From: AWTP1-18 sp036504515
Lineage (GTDB): Bacteria; Pseudomonadota; Gammaproteobacteria; Burkholderiales; Rhodocyclaceae
Reading direction: 5' to 3'
NCBI GenBank assembly: GCA_036504515.1
Contig: DASXVA010000012.1
Location: forward strand, 558,001 to 622,000
DNA length: 64,000 nt
Part shown: in pieces, positions 43,218 to 53,896 of the stretch
Layout of the letters: each line of letters begins with the position of its first letter
How positions within the stretch are numbered: position 1 is the first letter of the stretch
Program-made: the position numbers and the translations under genes
The notes under the pieces: generated by a model
The model's input: only the letters and a program-made list of their open reading frames with translations
The model's database searches: none
What the model was told of the DNA's origin: nothing

Positions 43218-43949
43218 GTGCTAGGGCTGGGACAGCATGGCCTCTGCGCCAACTGCCCCCACACCGACCGGCTGGAAGCTTCCCGCTGCCAGCCGGGAGA
43301 TGCCTGCGTGCGCGCCCACAGCGGCCGACAGATCGACCGCTTCCTTCGCGCCAACCCGGATGTCGCCGACCGCTATCTGAAGGATGGCTTCTGGGAGCGC
43401 CGGGCCATTGCGGTTCGTTACGCCCCCGTAGAAAGCATCCTGGCCCTGCAGAACGACAGCGATGAAGTCGTGCGCCGGGCAGTGGTCATGCGTCTCCCCC
43501 CCGATGAATTAAAAGTCATGAGCAAGGATCCGGACCGGGAGGTTCGCATCACCGTTGCCCAGCGCATGTCTCCCGACCTGCTGCTGCCCATGGCTTCCGA
43601 TTCCGATTACATGGTGAGGGTCGTTGTTGCCCGACGCCTGTCCCATGGAAAGCTGCCCAAGATGGCCAATGACCCCGAGCGGGAAGTGCGCAAGACGGTT
43701 GCTCAGCGCCTGCCTGCTTTCGCCCTGGCAAGAATGCTGGGTGATCCGGAACCCGAAGTTCGCCGTATCGTCGCCGAGCGCGGTTTGCCCGATGACGTCG
43801 TAGTTTTACTGGAAGACCCGGATTGGCTGGTGCGTCTTGCCGCCGTGCAAAATGCCCCTCGCGAATCCGTTCGTATCGCCCTGGATGACCCTGAACCCGA
43901 CGTCCGCCATATGGCCTGGCAACGTCTTGCCGAAGCGGAGACTTCATGA
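43218..43949 (+). CDS. LRV (leucine-rich repeat variant) Fe-S protein
   Basis: 243 residues from GTG 43218, four bases after the previous stop; the longer frame is not used because its N-terminus is out of keeping with the family. An N-terminal cysteine cluster (LCANCPHTDRLEASRCQPGDAC) fits the 4Fe-4S-binding head of the Azotobacter LRV protein. The rest is about seven 24-residue LRV repeats, such as DPDREVRITVAQRMSPDLLL and DPEREVRKTVAQRLPAFALA. The nif-linked LRV Fe-S protein has a known solenoid structure and unknown function. ATGA overlap with the next gene shows coupling. Confidence 0.85.
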   Translation: MLGLGQHGLCANCPHTDRLEASRCQPGDACVRAHSGRQIDRFLRANPDVADRYLKDGFWERRAIAVRYAPVESILALQNDSDEVVRRAVVMRLPPDELKVMSKDPDREVRITVAQRMSPDLLLPMASDSDYMVRVVVARRLSHGKLPKMANDPEREVRKTVAQRLPAFALARMLGDPEPEVRRIVAERGLPDDVVVLLEDPDWLVRLAAVQNAPRESVRIALDDPEPDVRHMAWQRLAEAETS

Positions 43950-44926
43950 GTACCCCCCGTAGCCTCACTGTTGAAAAACTCAACGACCTGACCCGTGCGC
44001 TGGCCGAGCTATGCGTTAAATCTCCTGTTTCTGCGGGCTGTGGTGCCCTGGCCAAGGATGCCAGCAACCTGATTTCCGGCCTCAGCTTTCGCGACGTCCT
44101 TGCCCGCGGCGGCTGGTATCGCCTGGGCGGTATCGTCAATCCTCAAGGGGATCGCATTGCCGAAGACCTGGAAGCCTGGGCCGAAGCCGAACTGTCCAAT
44201 TGCAACGACGATTTCGGCGCCCTCCACGACCGCTACGCCGATGCAGGCCTGCGCAGCACTCACCTGACAGGCAAGACCCACTATCTGGTCGCCAGCACCG
44301 GTGACGACGCCACCGACTTCATCCAAGTTGAAGTGGAAGAACTGCAGGAAGTTATTTCCCACCCCCTGTTCACCGACGACAATCCCCCTTCCAGCCTGGA
44401 CGAACTGGTGGATCCCCGTGCCGATGACAACAGCCCCTGCACGCCCCTGGGCATCCCCTTCTACGCCCTGCGCCGCGTTACTGACGTTGCCGACTTTGTC
44501 GGCCGCATGGCGGAACAGAAACCCGATCCCCAGCCCGTCCATCGCTTTATCGATGCCTGGGAAAAGAGTAGCGCCGGCCATGCCGCCGTCTTCTCCAACC
44601 ACTGGGTCCTCGCCGTACGGGAACATCTGGACCGGTTCCACCAGCCCATTCTTCACGCCTCCCCCGCCGCCGCCCTCAACGGTTCGCCCCCCCGCTTCGA
44701 TCTGTCCTTCGGCGCCCAGGGACTGGCCCTCAACGAAGCCCTGCAACGCTTTGACAAGCAAGTGGGCTACCCCATGGCCTGGTTCTTCCACATGCTCACC
44801 ACCAAGGCGGTTCCCCACGCCGTGGCAACGGCCGTCATCAACGACCTGCAGGCCGGCTTCTCCTACCTGCCCGAGCGTGACTCTGCTGTCATCAAGGAAT
44901 GGCTGTACTCCCCCTTCGGCTTCTGA
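43946..44926 (+). CDS. Conserved nif-cluster protein of unknown function
   Basis: 326 residues. It begins MSTPRSLTVEKLNDLTRALA with ATG in the ATGA overlap to the LRV gene stop. The sequence is soluble, mainly helical, with acidic stretches (QVEVEELQEVISH, DELVDPRADDN) and a C-terminal YPMAWFFHMLTTKAVPHAVA segment. Two cysteines only. No domain recognised; not one of the standard Nif proteins. Co-conserved position behind the LRV protein suggests it works with it. A terminator follows, so it is the last gene of the nifHDK operon. Confidence 0.8.
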   Translation: MSTPRSLTVEKLNDLTRALAELCVKSPVSAGCGALAKDASNLISGLSFRDVLARGGWYRLGGIVNPQGDRIAEDLEAWAEAELSNCNDDFGALHDRYADAGLRSTHLTGKTHYLVASTGDDATDFIQVEVEELQEVISHPLFTDDNPPSSLDELVDPRADDNSPCTPLGIPFYALRRVTDVADFVGRMAEQKPDPQPVHRFIDAWEKSSAGHAAVFSNHWVLAVREHLDRFHQPILHASPAAALNGSPPRFDLSFGAQGLALNEALQRFDKQVGYPMAWFFHMLTTKAVPHAVATAVINDLQAGFSYLPERDSAVIKEWLYSPFGF

Positions 44927-44945
44927 ACGAATTGTTGCCAGCAGC

Positions 44946-45009
44946 GGACTTGCCTCTTCAGGCAAGTCCCAAGCGCCGGTGTGCCGCAAGGCCATCGGCG
45001 TTTTTGTTT
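44946..45009 (+). terminator. Terminator region after nif operon
   Basis: Two hairpins: GGACTTGCC/GGCAAGTCC (44946-44969) and a CGCCG/CGGCG stem (44974-45000) followed by TTTTTGTTT. Together they end the long nifHDK operon. The rest of the gap to 45198 holds no gene. Confidence 0.75.
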
Positions 45010-45197
45010 GATGCCACGACTGCTGTCAAACCAATCATGGCTTCGACACCATGGTGATGGTGAGACAAACCCTGCTTAGTGCCCCCTTCAGGCCAATACC
45101 GACGTAAGCTGCTGGCGACCCTGGCCCATTACCTTCTGGAGGAAGTTTTGCCCGACGCATCGAATACCGGTCTCTGTTTTGCGCGAAGTGCATTGCC

Positions 45198-45695
45198 ATG
45201 AGCACGGAGACAAGTCGCGACCCCGTCTGCGGCAAGGATGTTGTCTTGGCCGAATCCGCCCATAGCCTGCAGCACCGGGGCCTCACGTTTCACTTCTGTT
45301 CCCGGCAATGCCAGCAGCGCTTTGAAGAAACCCCCGAGCTTTATACCGGCGCCCGGCGCAGTGCAGACATTCACCCCATACCCAAGCGACGCAAGCTGAT
45401 CGCCGCCCAGGGTGCAGAAGGTGCCTTGACCGAGGCCAGCCAGCGCCTCGCGGCGATGACGGGCGTCTCTTCAGTACGGTTTGATGGCTGCAGCCTGCGC
45501 ATCGACTACGACCTGTTGCTGGTTTCCCTCACCATGATCGAAGCTGTGGCAAATGAAGCCGGTCTCTCTTTCAAGGAAGGCCTCCATGGCCTGCGCCGCA
45601 GTCTGTGGAAATTCACCGAACGCAATGAACTGGAAAACGCCGTACGAGCCGGTACCGGCGCCTGCTGCAGCCGTCCCCCGACCCGACTGCGCTAG
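45198..45695 (+). CDS. YHS-domain protein
   Basis: 165 residues. The N-terminal 45 residues form a YHS (metal-binding) domain: RDPVCGKDVV, then HRGLTFHFCSRQCQQRFEETPE. The remainder is helical with a central VSSVRFDGCSLRIDYDLLL and a C-terminal cluster of cysteines (GTGACCSRPP). YHS domains are found in metal-handling proteins and at the end of copper-type ATPases. Its role here is unknown, but it is the first gene after the nif operon and lacks a clear promoter. Confidence 0.75.
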   Translation: MSTETSRDPVCGKDVVLAESAHSLQHRGLTFHFCSRQCQQRFEETPELYTGARRSADIHPIPKRRKLIAAQGAEGALTEASQRLAAMTGVSSVRFDGCSLRIDYDLLLVSLTMIEAVANEAGLSFKEGLHGLRRSLWKFTERNELENAVRAGTGACCSRPPTRLR

Positions 45696-45749
45696 GGGGC
45701 ACAGCCCTTACAATGGCGGCCTTTCCGCTGCACCTTCGCCCCTTGCCCC

Positions 45750-49225
<3,476 letters not shown>

Positions 49226-49332
49226 GAGTCACAATCATCAGTAACAGTCCGTCTTTCCGGGTCTTGGCAAGGCTGATGACAGCTATGTACCGGTAATATG
49301 CGGCCTCTATCGCCTGACCGGAGTTTTGCCCC

Positions 49333-50967
49333 ATGCCCGCCTGGTTTCTGAAAATGAGCATTCGCTGGAAGCTGCAACTCGGCTTCTTCGTCGTCACCAT
49401 GGTAACGACCATCTTCAATCGTCTATTGGCCACCCACGAGCTGACCAAGATGATCGAAATTGCCCAGGCCGGACAAGTCCCCGCCGCCGTCCTGCAACAA
49501 ATGCTGGATAACCGGACCACCTACATTTTCAATTCCTTCTGGGAATCGGGCATCGAGTTCGCCGCCCAGTTCATGCTGATCGGTTTTGTCGCCACCTTGT
49601 TCGTGCGCCCCATTCAGGCCCTGCGCGATGCCATGCAAGCCATGGCCAAGGGCGATCTGGTCCATGCCCTGAAGCAAACAGCGGAAGACGAAGTCGGCCA
49701 ACTCCAGCGCGCCTTCAACAGCATGCGCGACCGCTTTGCCGGCATCCTCAAGGACATCGAAGACAGCGGCAAGCAAATGCACCAGTCCGCCTTCCAGATC
49801 ACCACCATCGCCCGCGAAATCGCCGATGTCAGCCGTAAGGAAGAAAGCCGTTCCGCCGAAGTCAGCGCCGCCACCCGGGCCCTCAACGACACCGCCCAGC
49901 AAGTGCAACAGCACGCCGACAGTGCCATTGCGCAATCTGCCGAACTGGAAAGCCGCGGCCGGGCCGGCATCGCCAGCGTTCGCCACAATATTGCAGTGAT
50001 GGAAGAAACCAGCACCGGCGTCGCCCAGGCCTCCAACAGCATTAGCGAACTGGAAAGCGAAGCCGACCGCATCGGCGCCATCATCGGCACCATCAAGGAA
50101 ATCGCCGGCCAGACCAATCTGCTTGCCCTCAACGCCGCCATCGAAGCCGCCCGGGCCGGCGAATCGGGCCGCGGCTTTGCCGTGGTGGCCGACGAAGTTC
50201 GCAAGTTGGCAGAACGCTCAAGCTCCTCCGCTGAAGAAATCACCGTCATCATCGGCGACCTCAACAATCGGGTGAACCAGGTCACCGGCTCCATGCAAAC
50301 CGTGGTGGATCGCGTCGCTGACAGCCGCAAGGTGGCCGACGAAACCGTGGCCGTCATTGAAGAAATGGTGGGTGAAATCACCATTGCCGCCGGCAGCAGC
50401 CGTGAAATCGGCGAGGCCAGCGGCACCCAGCTCAATGAACTCGCCCGCCTCGAAGTCACCCTGGAAGCCCTCTTCGCCACCCTGCACGAAAGCGGCTCCA
50501 AGGTGGACGCTACTGCCGCCATCGGCGACACCATTTTCGACGTCAGCGAAAATCTCAACCACACCATGGCCGGCTTCCAGTTCGCCCGGGACACCGTCCT
50601 GCACAAAGCCCCCGGCGAAAAACGCGATTTCCCCCGTGCCCCCAACAGCCTGCGGGTGAACGTCACCAGCAATGGCCGCGTGATTGAAGGCGTATCCCAG
50701 GACATCAGCCTTTCCGGCCTGCGCGTCATTCTGAAAGAAGAACTGGTGGAACACAGCATGGTCACCATGGAGGTGTTCCTGCCCACCGAAAACCTGGAAG
50801 ACTTCCGCAAGCAATCGCCCCTGCATCTGCAAGGCCGCGTCATGCGCCAGATTGAAGCCGACAACCGTCGTTTCTACGGCATCCACTTCGAAGGTCTGGA
50901 CAACAGCGCCAAACTGGCCCTCAAGCGCGCCGTCGAATACTTCAACCATCCGGCTGAGTTCAACTGA
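49333..50967 (+). CDS. Methyl-accepting chemotaxis protein with C-terminal PilZ domain
   Basis: 544 residues. Helices at about 14-30 and 75-95 enclose only about 45 residues, so the periplasmic sensor is very small. HAMP is about 95-145, the signalling helix has the MCP hairpin IAGQTNLLALNAAIEAARAG (about residue 255) and GFAVVADEVRKLA. The last 115 residues form a PilZ domain: KRDFPRAPNSLRVNV for the c-di-GMP-binding arginines and DISLSGLRVILK. The fusion links chemosensory output to c-di-GMP, in keeping with the GGDEF/EAL genes here. Confidence 0.93.
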   Translation: MPAWFLKMSIRWKLQLGFFVVTMVTTIFNRLLATHELTKMIEIAQAGQVPAAVLQQMLDNRTTYIFNSFWESGIEFAAQFMLIGFVATLFVRPIQALRDAMQAMAKGDLVHALKQTAEDEVGQLQRAFNSMRDRFAGILKDIEDSGKQMHQSAFQITTIAREIADVSRKEESRSAEVSAATRALNDTAQQVQQHADSAIAQSAELESRGRAGIASVRHNIAVMEETSTGVAQASNSISELESEADRIGAIIGTIKEIAGQTNLLALNAAIEAARAGESGRGFAVVADEVRKLAERSSSSAEEITVIIGDLNNRVNQVTGSMQTVVDRVADSRKVADETVAVIEEMVGEITIAAGSSREIGEASGTQLNELARLEVTLEALFATLHESGSKVDATAAIGDTIFDVSENLNHTMAGFQFARDTVLHKAPGEKRDFPRAPNSLRVNVTSNGRVIEGVSQDISLSGLRVILKEELVEHSMVTMEVFLPTENLEDFRKQSPLHLQGRVMRQIEADNRRFYGIHFEGLDNSAKLALKRAVEYFNHPAEFN

Positions 50968-51209
50968 TCTGCAGAGTCTTGGCCAATATTCATTGGCCCA
51001 TGGGTAAAGCAAATTCTTTATCCTAATTCGCTGAGTGGCAGCAAGCGGCCAAAACCAGTCAGCGGATATTTTCCATTAGCAGCCATCTGCGACTGGCTGT
51101 CTATGCCTTACGTCATATTTACTTCCTCGGCACTAGTCTGCAAGAATCTGAAACAGCGTTATCAGACATGATGGATGTGTCGTTCAATTTTTACGTCGAG
51201 GTCGCGAAA

Positions 51210-51923
51210 ATGAGAATTAAGAAATTTGGACTTGCTGTATCTTTCTGTGGTTTTGCCATTGCAGGCGTAGCCGCCGATCAGCCACCTTCAAAGGTTCAGT
51301 CGGTAACAACAGCGGAACTTGTCGAGGCAAACAATGCTGAACTATCTCCGCTGATGCTGGCGTCTCGCCAAGGAAATGTCGACACGGTAAAGGCACTTAT
51401 CGCCGCTGGTGATGACGTTAACGCCCGCGACAAGAATGGAGTTAGCGCACTTATGATTGCGGCCAGGAACGGCCAGAAGGACGTCGTTAAGTTTCTCCTA
51501 GACCACAAAGCTGATATCAACAATCGGAACAACGGTGGCGGCGATGCACTCTACTGGGCATCAGAGAATGGCCGAACCGCCGTGGTGAAAATCCTTCTCG
51601 AACGCGGCGCCAAAATAAACGCAAAGTCGAATTTCGGTCACACTGCGCTCATGATTGCTTCACGAGTTGGCAAGACCGATACGGCTAAGTTATTGCTGGA
51701 GAATGGTGCTGACGTCGCTGCACGAGATGAAAACGGAGAAACAGCCCTTAGCCAAGCAGCGGGCGGTGGATGGTTGGATATTGTGAAGGCACTGGTCGAG
51801 CATGGTGCCGACATTACCGTCAAAAACACCCTTGGCTCGACGCCATTGCTTATAGCTTCAGCCAAGGGTAAGACAGAGGTAGTCAATTACTTGTCTGGGT
51901 TCAAGACACAGCCGAACAAGTAG
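51210..51923 (+). CDS. Secreted ankyrin-repeat protein
   Basis: 237 residues from ATG 51210, with a cleavable-type signal peptide (MRIKKFGLAVSFCGFAIAG, cleavage near AVAA). Five or six ankyrin repeats follow, for example ELSPLMLASRQGNVDTVKAL, NGVSALMIAARNGQKDVVKF and FGHTALMIASRVGKTDTAKL. Likely periplasmic; such proteins mediate protein contacts, and several protect catalases or act with secreted toxins, but no partner is visible. A+T-richer than the nif genes. Its stop lies 21 bases before copy B of the attI-like repeat. Confidence 0.88.
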   Translation: MRIKKFGLAVSFCGFAIAGVAADQPPSKVQSVTTAELVEANNAELSPLMLASRQGNVDTVKALIAAGDDVNARDKNGVSALMIAARNGQKDVVKFLLDHKADINNRNNGGGDALYWASENGRTAVVKILLERGAKINAKSNFGHTALMIASRVGKTDTAKLLLENGADVAARDENGETALSQAAGGGWLDIVKALVEHGADITVKNTLGSTPLLIASAKGKTEVVNYLSGFKTQPNK

Positions 51924-51943
51924 ATATCGTTTAGAGGCAGAAA

Positions 51944-52162
51944 TCGGCCAGAAGCAGCTGTTCGCGTTTTCTCCCCACAGCGACCATTCGTGCCCGCCAC
52001 CCAGATCCCGAAAACGATCCACAGCTTTCCGGCATATTGAAGTTGTTATACTGACGGCCAGAATGCCAAATGACTGAAAGTCATGAATAAAAGACAGAAA
52101 ATTCAAGATCATCAATATCAATTGTTATACGGACCTTGCGGTCCGTATAAACACTGTTGGGC
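51944..52162 (+). repeat. attI-like element, copy B (inverted relative to copy A)
   Basis: Matches copy A (6922-7129) in reverse complement over about 210 bases. It ends in ACACTGTTGGGC (GTTGGGC 52156-52162) immediately before the DUF4145 cassette. Its hairpin (52125-52150, TTATACGGACC / GGTCCGTATAA) is a perfect 11-bp stem, a better version than copy A. Paired L-box-like (CCGTATAAA) and R-box (GTTGGGC) motifs make it attI-like. No integrase gene is adjacent; the upstream neighbour is the ankyrin gene. Confidence 0.6.
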
Positions 52163-52185
52163 ATCCTTATTCTGAGCAGCTGAAC

Positions 52186-52833
52186 ATGTCACAGAACAAT
52201 TACATTCCACCAACTCTTCAAGCGCATGCTTTCAACTGCCCCCGTTGTCACGTTTTTGCCCAGCAGAAATGGTTCTTTCTGTATGGCGCAAACCAACGAA
52301 ATGGCAATGGCACTCAGTACCAAAACCAAGAATTCTTGGTTTCTAAATGTGAAAGCTGCGGAGAACCGACAATTTGGCATGGCACTGCAATGATCTATCC
52401 AATACATACTGTTGCCGAAGCGCCAAATGCCGACCTACCTGACGATATTGCTGCCGATTTTGAAGAAGCAAGGCTCATCGCCAATTTTTCTCCGCGCGGA
52501 GCAGCCGCGCTCCTTCGCCTTGCGATACAGAAGCTATGCGCCCACTTAGGGCAGTCGGGGAAAAATATCAATGCTGATATTGCTGCTCTCGTGGCAAATG
52601 GTCTTCCACAGAAAGTTCAGCAAGCGCTGGATAGCGTGCGCGTAATTGGTAACGACGCAGTGCACCCTGGAACGATAGATCTTCGGGATGACACTGAAAC
52701 GGTAAACAAGCTATTCCGTCTAGTGAATTTCATCGCCCACAAAACCATCACCGAGCCACGCGAGGTTGAAGAAATATATATGGGACTTCCCCCTGACAAA
52801 CTGGCCGGGATCGAACAGCGTGACAAGAAGTAG
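52186..52833 (+). CDS. DUF4145 domain protein in integron cassette
   Basis: 215 residues. N-terminal zinc-ribbon-like pairs (FNCPRCHVF and SKCESCGEPT), then a helical DUF4145 core: ARLIANFSPRGAAALLRLAI, INADIAALVANGLPQKVQQA, VRVIGNDAVHPGTIDLRDD. DUF4145 domains occur in restriction and other defence contexts, and the surrounding cassette array fits a defence or adaptive role; this is inferred. ATG 52186 lies 24 bases from the cassette boundary, and an attC begins six bases after its stop. Confidence 0.8.
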   Translation: MSQNNYIPPTLQAHAFNCPRCHVFAQQKWFFLYGANQRNGNGTQYQNQEFLVSKCESCGEPTIWHGTAMIYPIHTVAEAPNADLPDDIAADFEEARLIANFSPRGAAALLRLAIQKLCAHLGQSGKNINADIAALVANGLPQKVQQALDSVRVIGNDAVHPGTIDLRDDTETVNKLFRLVNFIAHKTITEPREVEEIYMGLPPDKLAGIEQRDKK

Positions 52834-52838
52834 TGTAT

Positions 52839-52907
52839 GCCCAACCCATCATTCCACTGGACCTTGCGCATAAATCCGCGCAAGGTCGGTGAATTCTGAC
52901 GTTAGGG
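52839..52907 (+). repeat. attC recombination site
   Basis: 69-bp site with outer boxes GCCCAAC (52839-52845) and GTTAGGG (52901-52907) and paired inner arms (ATTCCACTGGACCTTGCGC against GCGCAAGGTCGGTGAAT) with unpaired extra bases. Aligns over most of its length with the array A sites at 5697-5766 and 4354-4419. Confidence 0.85.
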
Positions 52908-52916
52908 TTTTTCATC

Positions 52917-53231
52917 GTGGCGATCTTCAACCTATCCCAGAAAACAAAGACTCACCAGCTGCGTTCGACAGTTGCGTTTTGCGTAACCGTACTTCTCTTG
53001 GCAGCTTTAATGCAGGGACAAAGCTTCGGTCTTTTTTCAAGGGAGGGTTTCGACTATCTATTCCTTCTATGCTTTGTGTCGTTCTTGGTCAGCTTCGTCT
53101 TATCTCTACGTGAGGGCATATCGACAGTTAAAGATATGAAAACATCTCACTCTGACCCAAATGTACAGGCATTGCTTCGAGGAGAAATTGACCTTGAGGA
53201 ATATGGTCGACGTAGGGGGTTGTATGAGTGA
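52917..53231 (+). CDS. Cassette-borne small membrane protein
   Basis: 104 residues from GTG 52917, with AGGG from the attC nine bases upstream as the likely ribosome site. Two hydrophobic helices (about 18-33 and 46-64) and a charged C-terminal tail (VQALLRGEIDLEEYGRRRGLYE). Not recognised. Second cassette of the rightward array. Confidence 0.65.
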   Translation: MAIFNLSQKTKTHQLRSTVAFCVTVLLLAALMQGQSFGLFSREGFDYLFLLCFVSFLVSFVLSLREGISTVKDMKTSHSDPNVQALLRGEIDLEEYGRRRGLYE

Positions 53232-53240
53232 ACTTCAAAT

Positions 53241-53326
53241 CCCTAACACTGCGGTCAAGGCGTGGCCTTCGGCCACTAGGACGCACCACCTGCCGGCGAC
53301 GCGCACCTTCCTCCCACGCTAGCCCG
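53241..53326 (+). repeat. Possible degraded attC site
   Basis: Begins CCCTAAC and ends near GCTAGCC (a one-base departure from GTTAGCC), with a GTGGCC/GGCCAC palindrome in the middle. Position, nine bases after the upstream cassette gene, is as expected, but the fold is poor. Confidence 0.35.
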
Positions 53327-53331
53327 AGCAA

Positions 53332-53505
53332 ATGCCCAAAGACTTGCGCTCACTAGTCAACACGATTTTGTTTCTGAACACGCTAATTTGTTTGATAGCC
53401 GCATTTTTCATTTTCCCCAGTGGCCCCCTACATGATGTCTCTTTGTATGCCGCAGGCGCAGGCGCGGCGATCCACTGGGTTTATGGGAAATTTACGAATC
53501 CCTAA
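53332..53505 (+). CDS. Cassette-borne 57-residue membrane protein
   Basis: Short frame beginning MPKDLRSLVNTILFLN and ending HWVYGKFTNP, with one or two hydrophobic helices. It follows the possible attC at 53241-53326 and no ribosome site is evident. Small hydrophobic proteins are frequent in integron cassettes; no family recognised. Confidence 0.5.
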   Translation: MPKDLRSLVNTILFLNTLICLIAAFFIFPSGPLHDVSLYAAGAGAAIHWVYGKFTNP

Positions 53506-53896
53506 AAATTGGAAACAACCGTGACAGTGAAGGTACTGGAAAATAGCTCCCCACCGTTCTGGCTAACCCGATGCTCAACCTAGTTCTCTTTGATCGCTGG
53601 ACGCTGCGCGATAAAACCGCGCTGCGCCGAGTAGCTCTACGCTCCTGAATGTCTGCTTTCGCTAGCGAGCTACTTCCGCTTTGGGTCGAAAGTGTGAGTT
53701 AGCTGAATCAAGAAACTGACATTCATCGCCGAGCTAGCCTGAAGGTCTGTCCCGCCGGTTCTTGGCGCAGGCTCTATGGCCAGGCAGATACCAGCCAAGC
53801 AAGCGAATCATCAGACTGCTGATAAGCGCGGTTTTCCGCCGAGGAAGCCCGATAATAGCGACCGCTTCGTTTTGAACGCTATTTTGGAATTCCCGC
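53506..53896. other. Intergenic region at the end of the rightward cassette array
   Basis: 391 bases with no clear gene. A GGCTAAC motif (53561-53567) followed by GACGCTGCGCG...CGCGCTGCGCC resembles the inner arms of an attC and may be a remnant. A GTTAGCT box is near 53698. Upstream region of the OsmC-YcaO gene. Confidence 0.45.

Noticed and set aside
45150..45197. Sigma-54 promoter before the YHS gene (CGGTCT-N5-TTTGC spacing)
   Set aside because: Only the GG and GC are in place; no NifA site was found, and such weak matches occur by chance.
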